Shown: positions 1 through 7,592 of the stretch, piece by piece | Layout: every line of letters begins with the position of its first letter | Numbering within the stretch: the stretch's first letter is position 1 | DNA from: Halorubellus sp. JP-L1 | GTDB lineage: Archaea; Halobacteriota; Halobacteria; Halobacteriales; Natrialbaceae | Length of the DNA: 64,000 bases | Direction of reading: 5' to 3' | Assembly: GCF_011440375.1 (NCBI RefSeq) | Contig: NZ_JAAOIR010000002.1 | Span: 434,001-498,000 of the forward strand | Translations under genes and position numbers: made by a program | The notes under the pieces: model-generated | The model's input: the letters and a program-made list of their open reading frames with translations, nothing else | Told to the model about the DNA's origin: nothing | Database searches by the model: none

Positions 1-91
1 TCTCGAAGCGCTCGCGGAACGCCGAGAGCGGGTCGGATTCGTCTCGTTCGCGAGCGCGAGCGAGCGCGTCGCCCTGTTCGGTGTCGTCCAT
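1..91 (-). CDS. N-terminal fragment, possibly kynureninase
   Basis: The reverse strand opens with ATG at 91 and stays open to the window edge, giving 30 residues, acidic and then 'DPLSAFRERF'. Kynureninases of haloarchaea begin with a similar acidic lead followed by a DPL-x-x-x-R-x-x-F segment before the conserved DGNSLG motif, which would lie outside the window. The assignment rests mostly on context: an indoleamine 2,3-dioxygenase lies 1.3 kb away. The gene diverges from the hydrolase at 247. Identity is inferred, not shown. Confidence 0.4.
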   Translation of the reverse strand, partial: MDDTEQGDALARARERDESDPLSAFRERFE

Positions 92-246
92 GCGGGATGC
101 GTCGGCGGCGGGCCACGTACCGGTTTCGGTGCCGGAAGCGACGCGTGGCGTGGAAGCGCTCGCGGTGCAGTTCGCTGGGGGTCGCGCCGTCGGCGGCGGG
201 GGACGTCGACGGTGGGATTATGTCGCGGCCGGGCGACGGCACGCGT

Positions 247-1272
247 ATGACCGACGCAGCAAGCGGCGAGTTGGACGCGGAGTTCGCGGCGCTCGTGGAC
301 GCGTTCGCCGAGCGCGGCCTGCCGCCGTGGCACTCGCTGTCCGTGACCGCGGCGCGGACGCTCGAGGACGACGTCTTCGGGGACGGCGGCGGGCCGGAGA
401 TGGCGGCCGTCCGCGAGTTCGCGATCGACGGCCCCGGCGGCGACGTGCCCGTGCGGGCGTACCGACCGCCGGCCGAGACCAGCACCGGCGACGGCTCGCC
501 GGGTGCGCTCGTGTTCACGCACGGTGGGGTGTTCGTGCTCGGGACGCTCGACTCCGCGGACGACGTCTGCCGCGAACTCGCCGCCCGCACCGGCCGCGTC
601 GTGTTCTCCGTGGACTACCGGCTCGCGCCCGAGCACCCGTTCCCGGCGGCGGTCGACGACGCGTATGCGGTCGTCGAGTGGGCTCGCGAGTACGCGGACG
701 CGTTCGGCGCGGACCCAGGGTGCGTGGGCGTCGCCGGGACGAGCGCCGGTGGTGGGATTGCGGCCGCGACCGCGCTCCGCGCCGGCCACGAGGGCGTCCC
801 GCTCGACGTGCAGGTGCTGCTGTACCCGATGCTCTCCGCGGAGAGCGCGTTCGGCGCGGGCGGAGGCCTCCGCGAGTCGTACGCGGAGCACGGCGACGCC
901 GCGCTCCTGTCGACCGCGGACGTCGCGTGGGGCTGGGAGCACTACCTCCGCAGTCCCGTCGACGCCCACAATCCGTTCGCCGTCCCGCTGCGGGCCGACG
1001 ACGGCCTCCTCGCGGCGGCGCCGCCCGCGGTCGTCGCGACCGCCGGCGTCGACGTCCTCCGCGACGAGGCGGTCGCGTACGCGGACGCGCTCGCCGACGC
1101 CGGCGTCCCCGTCACGCACGCCCACTACCCGACGCTCGCGCACGGCTTCTGCTCGGTCACCGACGACGTCACGCTCGCCGACGACGCGTTCGACGACGTC
1201 GCCGGTTCGGTCGCAGACGTCGCCGGTGTGGTCGGCGACGTCGACAGCGCGGTCGGCGACGTCGACGAGTAG
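247..1272 (+). CDS. alpha/beta hydrolase, HSL (family IV esterase) type; candidate kynurenine formamidase
   Basis: A 341-residue alpha/beta-hydrolase. It has an oxyanion-hole motif HGGVF (usually HGGG), the family IV block 'DYRLAPEHPFPAA', the nucleophile elbow GTSAGG with Ser166, and a late Asp (GVDVLRDEA) and His (AHGFCSV) that complete the triad. The ATG at 247 is chosen because the sequence upstream is not haloarchaeal in composition and homology begins soon after. The gene lies between a possible kynureninase start and indoleamine 2,3-dioxygenase, so hydrolysis of N-formylkynurenine is a reasonable guess. A general carboxylesterase or lipase is the alternative. The C terminus ends in an Asp/Val-rich tail with repeated GDVD units. 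Confidence 0.85.
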   Translation: MTDAASGELDAEFAALVDAFAERGLPPWHSLSVTAARTLEDDVFGDGGGPEMAAVREFAIDGPGGDVPVRAYRPPAETSTGDGSPGALVFTHGGVFVLGTLDSADDVCRELAARTGRVVFSVDYRLAPEHPFPAAVDDAYAVVEWAREYADAFGADPGCVGVAGTSAGGGIAAATALRAGHEGVPLDVQVLLYPMLSAESAFGAGGGLRESYAEHGDAALLSTADVAWGWEHYLRSPVDAHNPFAVPLRADDGLLAAAPPAVVATAGVDVLRDEAVAYADALADAGVPVTHAHYPTLAHGFCSVTDDVTLADDAFDDVAGSVADVAGVVGDVDSAVGDVDE

Positions 1273-1424
1273 CGACCGTTCGGGCCGTCCGCGAGCGCGC
1301 CGAACGACCACTGTACAGGTTCGAGCGTGGACGGACGACTCTGTAGTCTGAGCCCCGATAGCGCCGGATGACGAACGGTACCCGCCGGGAACTTTGTTGG
1401 CCCCGTACGTCCTACGTGTCCCGC

Positions 1425-2588
1425 ATGGACCAGCAGTCAGGGTCGCTCCCGGACCCGCGCGCTCGCGGCGTCAGCGCCGCGCGCGGGTTCCTCCCCGACG
1501 CCGACCCCCTCGTCTCGTTCCGCGACGACCCCGTGCCACCGGGCGCGGGCGACCGCCTCGACGCGCTCGACGCGCTCGCCGACGGCCTCCCCGACCACGT
1601 CGCCGACGGCGACCTCCGCGAGCGAACGCGCGCCCTCGACCCCATCGGTGCCGACGTCTGCGACGCCCTCACCGACCGCCAGCTCGTCCGCCTCCGGCAA
1701 GTCAGCGGGTTCCTCGCGAGCGCGCACGTCCACCTCGTCGACGCCGACCCCGTGGACGCGATCCCCGCGGGCGTCGCCGTCCCGCTCTACGAATCATCGA
1801 ATCGCCTCGATCGGAAGCCGATGCTCGCGTACGACACGCAAGCGCTCCACAACTGGCGCCTGTGCGACCCCGACGAGGGGTTCACCGTGGAGAACGTCGA
1901 CCCGCTCCTCTCGTTCACCGCCCTCGGCGACGAGGACTGGTTCTACGCCGTCCACGTCGCCATCGAGGCCGCCGCCGGGCGCGCGCTCGTCGCCGGCGCC
2001 GAAGCCTACCGGGGCGTCGCCGACGACGACCCGGCGCTCCTCGAGGCCGCGTGCCGCGAGATCGCGGAAGCGCTCGGCGACTGCACGCGCGTCATGCAGC
2101 GCATGACCGAGGGGAACGACCCCGACGTGTTCGCGACCGCGTACCGCCCGTACTTCGACGGGTTCGACGACGTCGTCTACGAGGGCGTCGACGCCCTCTC
2201 CGGCCCGCAGTCGTTCCGCGGCGGCTCGGGCGCACAGAGCTCCGTGATGCCCGCGCTCGACGGCGCGCTCGACGTCGAGCACGCCGCGACGAACCTGATC
2301 GACCATCTGCGAGACATGCGCGCGTACATGCCGCCGCCCCACCGCGAGGTCGTCGCCGAGTTCGAGGCCGCCGACGGCCTCCGCGCGTTCGTCGCCGACG
2401 GCGATCCCGCGGTCGTCGACGCGTACAACGACGCCATCGACGCGCTCCACGACTTCCGGAAGGTCCACCTCACGCAGGTCGTCCAGTACATCGTCGCCGC
2501 GACCGGCGACGCCACCGGCACCGGCGGCACCGACTTCATGCAGTTCCTCGGCACGATGCGCGACGAGACCGCAGACACCGGGCTCTAG
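1425..2588 (+). CDS. indoleamine 2,3-dioxygenase family protein (tryptophan to N-formylkynurenine)
   Basis: This 387-residue heme dioxygenase opens the tryptophan indole ring with O2 as the first step of the kynurenine pathway. IDO hallmarks are plain: 'FRGGSGAQSS' in the substrate loop, 'DMRAYMPPPHRE' with His306 as the probable proximal heme ligand, and the C-terminal 'GTGGTDFMQFLGTMRDET', nearly the same as the animal enzyme. The Arg in 'AYRPYFDGF' matches the substrate-carboxylate Arg. Most haloarchaeal tryptophan catabolism is annotated with tryptophan 2,3-dioxygenase, so an IDO-type enzyme is notable. An upstream in-frame ATG at 1368 would add 19 basic residues and is less likely. Confidence 0.9.
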   Translation: MDQQSGSLPDPRARGVSAARGFLPDADPLVSFRDDPVPPGAGDRLDALDALADGLPDHVADGDLRERTRALDPIGADVCDALTDRQLVRLRQVSGFLASAHVHLVDADPVDAIPAGVAVPLYESSNRLDRKPMLAYDTQALHNWRLCDPDEGFTVENVDPLLSFTALGDEDWFYAVHVAIEAAAGRALVAGAEAYRGVADDDPALLEAACREIAEALGDCTRVMQRMTEGNDPDVFATAYRPYFDGFDDVVYEGVDALSGPQSFRGGSGAQSSVMPALDGALDVEHAATNLIDHLRDMRAYMPPPHREVVAEFEAADGLRAFVADGDPAVVDAYNDAIDALHDFRKVHLTQVVQYIVAATGDATGTGGTDFMQFLGTMRDETADTGL

Positions 2589-2615
2589 CCCGATACCGGG
2601 CATCGGACCGCGGCG

Positions 2616-2912
2616 CTACTCCTCGATCTGGCCGTATCGCTCGTCGACCGCCTCGACGTACGCGGCGAGGAACGCCTCGGTACTCGAGCCGTCGCCGGCG
2701 TCCAGTTCCACGAGCAGCGACTCCAGTTCGTCCCGGGGCTGATGGCACTCCCGGCGGAAGCACGGCTTGCAGAGGTACTCGAACTCCTTCCCGGTGCGCT
2801 CCCACCGGTCGCCGTGCTTGTCGTACTCGCGTGCCTCGTCCCGGTCGACCTCCGCACCGCAGGCGACGCACGCCACCGGTTCGCCTCCGGAACCGTTCCG
2901 TGACCGCCACAT
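2616..2912 (-). CDS. small zinc-ribbon protein, haloarchaeal conserved hypothetical
   Basis: A 98-residue protein with CxxC pairs at 'ACVACGAEV' and 'YLCKPCF', spaced about 30 residues apart, which should bind one zinc. The C-terminal half is acidic and helical. I recognise the general haloarchaeal small zinc-finger type but no function. The ATG at 2912 places the first Cys pair about 14 residues in; a longer reading to 3065 would add basic sequence overlapping the divergent gene's promoter and is rejected. Confidence 0.75.
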   Translation of the reverse strand: MWRSRNGSGGEPVACVACGAEVDRDEAREYDKHGDRWERTGKEFEYLCKPCFRRECHQPRDELESLLVELDAGDGSSTEAFLAAYVEAVDERYGQIEE

Positions 2913-3021
2913 GCGTGGACCGACGAAGCGATGGAACTTGTAGTTTCGCCCGCGGCCCGAAATCACCGTACGCGACGACGCTTCCGGCCCCGGAATCGCC
3001 CGCGACCGCCCGAGAGCACGC

Positions 3022-3029
3022 CTTTTAAG
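3022..3029 (+). promoter_or_regulatory. TATA-like box of the PUA-domain gene
   Basis: The sequence 'cttttaag' is centred about 29 nt before the ATG at 3055, the spacing expected for a leaderless haloarchaeal transcript. There is no Shine-Dalgarno sequence between them. Confidence 0.5.
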
Positions 3030-3054
3030 CCGGTCGCTGTCGGTACTCACGGGT

Positions 3055-3534
3055 ATGGAAGTCAAGTCCCGGCATCACCTCCGGAGCGACGACGTACGCG
3101 AGGTCACCGACGCCGTCGCGGACGCGCTCGGCGTCGACCTGGACGGCGACACGTACGAGCTCGTCGAGATCGAGGGCGGCGAGTTCGACGTCGTCCTCGT
3201 CGACGGCAGCCCGGACGTCGTCTACGTCGAGGACGAACCGTTCCTCACGGTCGCCGGCGCGAACGCGCACGAACCGCGGACGCACGTCGTCACCGTCGAC
3301 GCGGGCGCGATCTCGTTCGTCTCGAACGGCGCGGACGTCATGCGGCCCGGGATCGTCGAGGCCGACGACGACATCGCCGAGAGCGACCTCGTCGCCATCG
3401 CCGAGGAGTCCCACGGGAAGGTGCTCGCGATCGGGCGCGCGCTCACGTCGGGCGACGACATGGTCGGGTCCGAGGGGAAGGTCGTCGAGAGCGTCCACCA
3501 CGTCGGCGACGACCTCTACGAGTTCGACGTCTAA
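3055..3534 (+). CDS. PUA-domain RNA-binding protein
   Basis: A 159-residue archaeal PUA protein. The N-terminal part (about 1-75) is an alpha/beta pre-PUA region. The C-terminal part (about 78-155) carries the PUA signature: 'VDAGAISFVSNGADVMRPGI' followed by an acidic stretch and 'VLAIGRAL', which match the beta strands and Gly turn that contact RNA in archaeosine transglycosylase and Nip7-like proteins. It is likely to bind tRNA or rRNA, with the partner unknown. It is monocistronic, with its own TATA-like box. Confidence 0.85.
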   Translation: MEVKSRHHLRSDDVREVTDAVADALGVDLDGDTYELVEIEGGEFDVVLVDGSPDVVYVEDEPFLTVAGANAHEPRTHVVTVDAGAISFVSNGADVMRPGIVEADDDIAESDLVAIAEESHGKVLAIGRALTSGDDMVGSEGKVVESVHHVGDDLYEFDV

Positions 3535-3568
3535 GGCGGCGGCTCGATTCCGCGACGCCGTCCGCTGA

Positions 3569-4282
3569 CTACTCCTGGGCGGCGTCCACGTCGTCGTCTT
3601 CGTACGCGTCGCCGTACTTCTCGAGGGCGGCCTCGTACCCCTGCTTCGCGAGTTCGTACGTCTCCCGGAGGTCCGCGAGCGGCGTCTCGGTCGCGTCCAC
3701 GCGGAGGTCGTCGTAGTACGGCTCCGGGTCGCGGTCCTCGGTCGTCTCGACTTTGACGGCGGCGGACTGGACGGTGAGGTCCTCGCGCTTGTCGCCGCCC
3801 TCGTCGTGGCCGGCCTCGAGCGCGTCGATCAGGCGGAGTGCGAGCGGGCGGTCGTCGTCGCGCGTGCCCTCGTACACCTCGCTGGTCGCGGCGAGGACCT
3901 CCTGGCCGGTGAGGAGGTTCCCGGCGACCGTGTGGTTCTCGCGGACGATGTCGTCGTAGTGGTCCATGCAGTCCTCGCCCGAGTACGCGAACTCGCCGTG
4001 GCGCCCGACGCCGTGGAGCTGGCGCGCGGCGGCGTTCTCGTCGGCGTTCAGGAGCGACTGGAGGGCGTCCTCGACGCGGAGGCCGTCGTCGAGGTACTCG
4101 ACGCCCTTCCGGCCGAGGCGTTCGTTCACGAGGCTCTGGGTCGCGATCGCGCCGTGCTCGGAGACGAACGGGCACATCGTCCCGACGCCCGGCAGTCGCG
4201 TCGTCACCGCGACGCCGAAGCGCGTCTGCTCGGCGCCGTCGTCGTCCTCGTACGTCTCGCGAACGCAGATACTGAACGTCAT
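3569..4282 (-). CDS. DUF1028 family protein (Ntn-hydrolase-like fold)
   Basis: A 237-residue protein of the DUF1028 family, which has an Ntn-hydrolase-like fold. Visible family features are the start 'MTFSICVRE', the 'GVAVTTRLPGVGTMCPF' strand, 'GAIATQSLVNERLG' and the 'HDEGGDKREDLTVQSAAV' region close to the catalytic-like pocket. The C-terminal 40 residues are acidic and helical, as in haloarchaeal members. Substrate unknown. The ATG at 4282 is chosen because the first residues after it match the family N terminus. Confidence 0.85.
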   Translation of the reverse strand: MTFSICVRETYEDDDGAEQTRFGVAVTTRLPGVGTMCPFVSEHGAIATQSLVNERLGRKGVEYLDDGLRVEDALQSLLNADENAAARQLHGVGRHGEFAYSGEDCMDHYDDIVRENHTVAGNLLTGQEVLAATSEVYEGTRDDDRPLALRLIDALEAGHDEGGDKREDLTVQSAAVKVETTEDRDPEPYYDDLRVDATETPLADLRETYELAKQGYEAALEKYGDAYEDDDVDAAQE

Positions 4283-4356
4283 GCCACCCGGTAGCGACTC
4301 GGTCGGCAAAAGTCCGTCCTCCGGCAGCCTCCGGACAGAGCTGCTCGAGTGTGGAC

Positions 4357-4764
4357 TCAGAGGGCGAAGACGCGGTCGACGTCCGCGGTGATCTCGAAGT
4401 GCCGACCGTCGCGCGCGATTTCGACGGCGAAGAAGACGAGACAGCACGCGGTCACGACGGTCGCACCGAACAGGACGTGCTGTCCCGTGGACGTGGCTCC
4501 TGCGAGCGTTCGCGGTGCCTGCTGGAGCGGGAACGAGATCGCCGCGAGGACGTACGCCGTCGCGAGCAGGTGCCGCCACGAGAGGCGGACGCCGCCGAGT
4601 TCAACTGCGGCGACGCGCCCCGCGAGAATCGCGAGGAGTGCCGTGAGAAACATCAACGGCATCGTCGACTGTTCGAGGGCCGTCCGCCACCCGAATATCG
4701 CCGCGAAACCGAGTGGGACGACGAGCAGGAGGGCGCCGAGCAGCGAGAACCGCGACTGTCGCAC
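4357..4764 (-). CDS. hypothetical membrane protein with four predicted helices
   Basis: A 135-residue protein with four hydrophobic stretches (roughly residues 7-25, 34-52, 65-83 and 94-115) and an N terminus beginning 'MRQSRFSLLGALLLV'. No catalytic motif is visible and I do not recognise the family. It is divergent from the sepF gene, and the shared upstream region contains an AT-rich segment that could hold its promoter. Confidence 0.65.
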   Translation of the reverse strand: MRQSRFSLLGALLLVVPLGFAAIFGWRTALEQSTMPLMFLTALLAILAGRVAAVELGGVRLSWRHLLATAYVLAAISFPLQQAPRTLAGATSTGQHVLFGATVVTACCLVFFAVEIARDGRHFEITADVDRVFAL

Positions 4765-4932
4765 ACACCGAAGTTATTTGAGAACAGATAAGACTCTTTC
4801 GAGAACTGCACTCGGTGGCGGTTCGCAGTCGCAACCGAGTTGACGGGTTCGTGCGATCGTCCCGTCGTCGTCGCCGAGGTTCGACGCGGACTGACGCAAG
4901 AATTATACGGTTGCCGTCGGACCTACTCCGGT

Positions 4933-5295
4933 ATGGGCTTCATGAGCAAGATTCTCGGTGGGCGCGACTCTCGCAGCACCGAGGACTACGTGCAACTCGA
5001 CGTCGACGACTTCGACGCCGCGGCCTCGGGCGACGCGGCGATGCAGGTACACATCGCGGAGGTCGACGGGCAGGCCGACGCGATCGACATCAAGGACGCC
5101 GTCTACGACGGCGACCTCGTCATCGCCGACATCACGCGCCTGCGCACCGAGGACCGCACCGTCGAGCACATCGTCGACGAACTCCGGCAGGTCGCCGACG
5201 AAGTGGGCGGAGACATCGTCCAGAAGGGCGACGACCAGCTCATCGTCACGCCGACGGGCGTGAAGATCAGCCGCGAGAAGCTCGGCCGGGACTGA
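4933..5295 (+). CDS. sepF: archaeal cell division protein SepF (FtsZ membrane anchor)
   Basis: A 120-residue SepF. The N-terminal 'MGFMSKILG' is the amphipathic membrane-targeting helix, followed by a short acidic linker and the core domain (about 38-115) with 'DAIDIKDAVYDGDLVIADI' and the 'DDQLIVTPTGVKISREKL' C terminus typical of archaeal SepF. In archaea SepF tethers FtsZ to the membrane at the division site. The start is set by the targeting helix. No fts gene is adjacent. Confidence 0.93.
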   Translation: MGFMSKILGGRDSRSTEDYVQLDVDDFDAAASGDAAMQVHIAEVDGQADAIDIKDAVYDGDLVIADITRLRTEDRTVEHIVDELRQVADEVGGDIVQKGDDQLIVTPTGVKISREKLGRD

Positions 5296-5500
5296 CGACG
5301 ACCGGATTCTCGAACTCTCCTCCGCGAGCGTTCTCGCCGTACGGTTCGCGAACGCGTCCCCGTCGACCACGACCGGAGGCGCTCGTCGCTCCTCGGGAGC
5401 GTCCGACGTCGCCGTGCGAGCGAGCGGCCACGCCCGTCCCTGGAACGCTTCAAACGCAAGCAGGCGACCGAAGGACCTGCCGCCGAAAGCACGAACCGTC

Positions 5501-5962
5501 ATGAGCGATAGCAACGCGACGGACGAGGGTCACGAGAGCGACCGTAACGCACCGGACGAGGGTCACGAGCGCGACCGTAACGCACCGGACGAGGGTCACG
5601 AGCGCGACCGTAACGCACCGGACGAGGGGGTCGACGAGGACCTCGGGCAGGCGACGATCGTCTACGAGGGCCCCGACGAGGACCCCGTCGAGAAGCGAGT
5701 CGAGAACGAGCAGGTGGCGTACTTCCAGGACCACTGGATGGTCAAGACCGGCGAGACTGACGAGGGGAAGGACCGCGTGCTGCGGATTCCGAGCCAGCGC
5801 GTCTACCACGTCGAGCGCGACGTCGAGGCGTTCGAGGCGGAGGTCGCGTCGCTCCGGGATCAGGTGCAGTCGATCGCGAACGAACTCCGGGAGAAGGTCT
5901 CCTCGGTCGGGAACAGCGGCGAGAGCCGACAGGAGCGACCGCCGGCTGGTGGTCGGCGATAG
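5501..5962 (+). CDS. haloarchaeal hypothetical protein with N-terminal tandem repeat and coiled coil
   Basis: A 153-residue acidic protein. Residues about 8-42 are three near-identical copies of the 11-residue unit DEGHERDRNAP. A conserved-looking core follows (about 48-110; 'VAYFQDHWMVKTGE', 'RVLRIPSQRVYHVER') and then a heptad-like helix (about 113-137) suitable for a coiled coil. I do not recognise a function. The core resembles small haloarchaeal conserved hypotheticals, and the repeat looks like a recent lineage-specific addition. Confidence 0.7.
   Translation: MSDSNATDEGHESDRNAPDEGHERDRNAPDEGHERDRNAPDEGVDEDLGQATIVYEGPDEDPVEKRVENEQVAYFQDHWMVKTGETDEGKDRVLRIPSQRVYHVERDVEAFEAEVASLRDQVQSIANELREKVSSVGNSGESRQERPPAGGRR
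5522..5620 (+). repeat. 33-nt in-frame tandem repeat, three copies
   Basis: Three head-to-tail copies of a 33-nt unit (5522-5554, 5555-5587, 5588-5620) that differ at very few bases. They encode DEGHERDRNAP inside the hypothetical gene at 5501. The near identity at DNA level suggests recent slippage or unequal crossing-over. Confidence 0.9.
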
Positions 5963-5987
5963 GGTATTGCGGTCGTTCGAGGACTCC

Positions 5988-7019
5988 TTAGCGCCGCGGT
6001 TCCAGGCCGACGCCGTCGGCGAGTAGTTCGTGCGAGCGGAGGGCGTCGTCGTGGTCGGCGACGACGTGCTGGATCATCACCTCGTCGACGCCGACGCGGT
6101 CGGCGAGCTGCGAGAGCAGGCCGTCGAGCGTCTCGGGGCTGCCGGAGATGGCGCGCGGCCATTCGTCGTCGTCGAGCGTCGCCGGCGTCGGCTCCGGGAC
6201 GCCGCCGAGTTCCTCGATCGCCTCCTCGACGGATGGCGTCGTCCCGATCTCGCCGCGCTGCATCCGCTTGAATGAGGCCTCGGCGACCGCACGTTGTCGG
6301 GCGGCGGCCTCGTCGGTCGGCGCGCAGACTGCGTTCACGGCGACCATCCCAGTCGGTTCGTCCACGCTCGCGGCGAGCGCCGACGAGTCGAACTCCTCGC
6401 GGTACGCCTCGAACGCGTGCGTCGCGAACGACGGGCGGATGAACGCCGCGAAGCAGAACGGGAGCCCGAGTTCCCCCGCGATGCTGGCGCTCGCAGTGCT
6501 CGAACCGAGCACCCACGGCTCCGGCGGGCCGTCGCCCGAGCGCGGGATCTCGACGTCCGCGTACTCGTGGCCGTCCGGGTAGTCGTCGTAGAGGTGGTTC
6601 ACGACCGCCTCTATCTTCTGGACGTGATCGCGGTCGGGATTCTCGACGCGACGGTCGGTGCCGAGCGCGCGGTCGACGGCCGGCGACCCGTTCGCGCGCC
6701 CGAGCCCGAGGTCGACGCGCCCCGGTGCGAGTCCGTCGAGGACGCCGAATGACTCGGCGACCTTGAACGGACTGTAGTGATTCAGGAGGACCGCGCCCGA
6801 CCCGATCCGGATCGCGTCGGTCTCCGCGGCGAGGTGCCCGAGGAGGACCTCCGGCGTCGTCCCCGCGAGCCGGCTCGCCATCCCGTGATGCTCGGCCACC
6901 CAGAACCGCGAGTAACCGAGGCGCTCGGCCTGCTGTGCGGCCTCGACGGTGTTCGCGTACGCGTCCGTCGCCGTCCCCGCGTCGGGAATCGGTGACAGGT
7001 CGACGATGGAATACTCCAC
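5988..7019 (-). CDS. LLM-class (luciferase-like) flavin-dependent oxidoreductase
   Basis: A 343-residue TIM-barrel flavin oxidoreductase of the bacterial-luciferase-like group. Motifs: 'YSIVDLSPIPDAG' at the start, 'RFWVAEHHG' and 'RIGSGAVLLNHYSPFKVAE', and 'GRVDLGLGRANGSP', all strongly conserved in the MsnO8-like subfamily. It probably uses FMNH2 and O2, with unknown substrate. A TATA-like 'gagataac' on the forward strand at about 7041-7048 (read in reverse) fits a leaderless start at 7019. It lies 88 bp downstream of the NifU-type gene on the same strand. Confidence 0.9.
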   Translation of the reverse strand: MEYSIVDLSPIPDAGTATDAYANTVEAAQQAERLGYSRFWVAEHHGMASRLAGTTPEVLLGHLAAETDAIRIGSGAVLLNHYSPFKVAESFGVLDGLAPGRVDLGLGRANGSPAVDRALGTDRRVENPDRDHVQKIEAVVNHLYDDYPDGHEYADVEIPRSGDGPPEPWVLGSSTASASIAGELGLPFCFAAFIRPSFATHAFEAYREEFDSSALAASVDEPTGMVAVNAVCAPTDEAAARQRAVAEASFKRMQRGEIGTTPSVEEAIEELGGVPEPTPATLDDDEWPRAISGSPETLDGLLSQLADRVGVDEVMIQHVVADHDDALRSHELLADGVGLEPRR

Positions 7020-7107
7020 GTCGGGCCTCGTGCCCTGCGAGAGATAACGGTTCGGCTCGCGGCGACCTCGCCAGTCACCCGGCGACCGCCGGTGGAGTCC
7101 CCTGGAA

Positions 7108-7485
7108 TTAGAAGCTGTCCTTGCCGGGGTTCGAGGACCCCCAGTCGCCGCGGCCGCCCTCGGTTCGGTCGACGCCCATGATGGACTCGGCCTGGTCGAC
7201 GCCGAGGCTCTCGCCGGCCTCGGGGACGCGCACCGTCACGTCCGAGATCTCCTCCCACGTCAGGAGCTCCGCCTCGATGTTCCCGGTGGTGATGTTCGCG
7301 ACGTCGCAGCCCTTGCAGCCACCGCCCAGCTCCACGACGACCTCGCCCGTCTCGGGGTCGGCCTCGCGGACGGCGCTCGTGCCACCGTGCATCTGGATGA
7401 TCGGCATCTGCTTGACGAGCCACGTCTCGACGCGCTCCTGGAGCGTCTCCCCGTCGGCGTCGCCGTCGCGGGCGTCCGTACTCAT
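7108..7485 (-). CDS. NifU C-terminal (Nfu-type) iron-sulfur cluster scaffold
   Basis: A 125-residue Nfu-domain protein. The CxxC motif (Cys57 and Cys60 in '[13 protein letters not shown]') is where a 4Fe-4S cluster is assembled or carried between two subunits. '[22 protein letters not shown]' is the preceding Nfu strand set. The acidic C-terminal tail is typical of haloarchaeal versions. It probably delivers clusters to apo-proteins. The ATG at 7485 is the only start that leaves the domain intact. Confidence 0.9.
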   Translation of the reverse strand: MSTDARDGDADGETLQERVETWLVKQMPIIQMHGGTSAVREADPETGEVVVELGGGCKGCDVANITTGNIEAELLTWEEISDVTVRVPEAGESLGVDQAESIMGVDRTEGGRGDWGSSNPGKDSF

Positions 7486-7592
7486 TGCGTGTAAGTTGCT
7501 CGCCGGCGAGGATAACGCTTGGGTATCGGTGGCACGACCGTCAAGAACGACCGTGACAGACCCGACGCGAGGACCCGGTCGTGGATTCGAGT

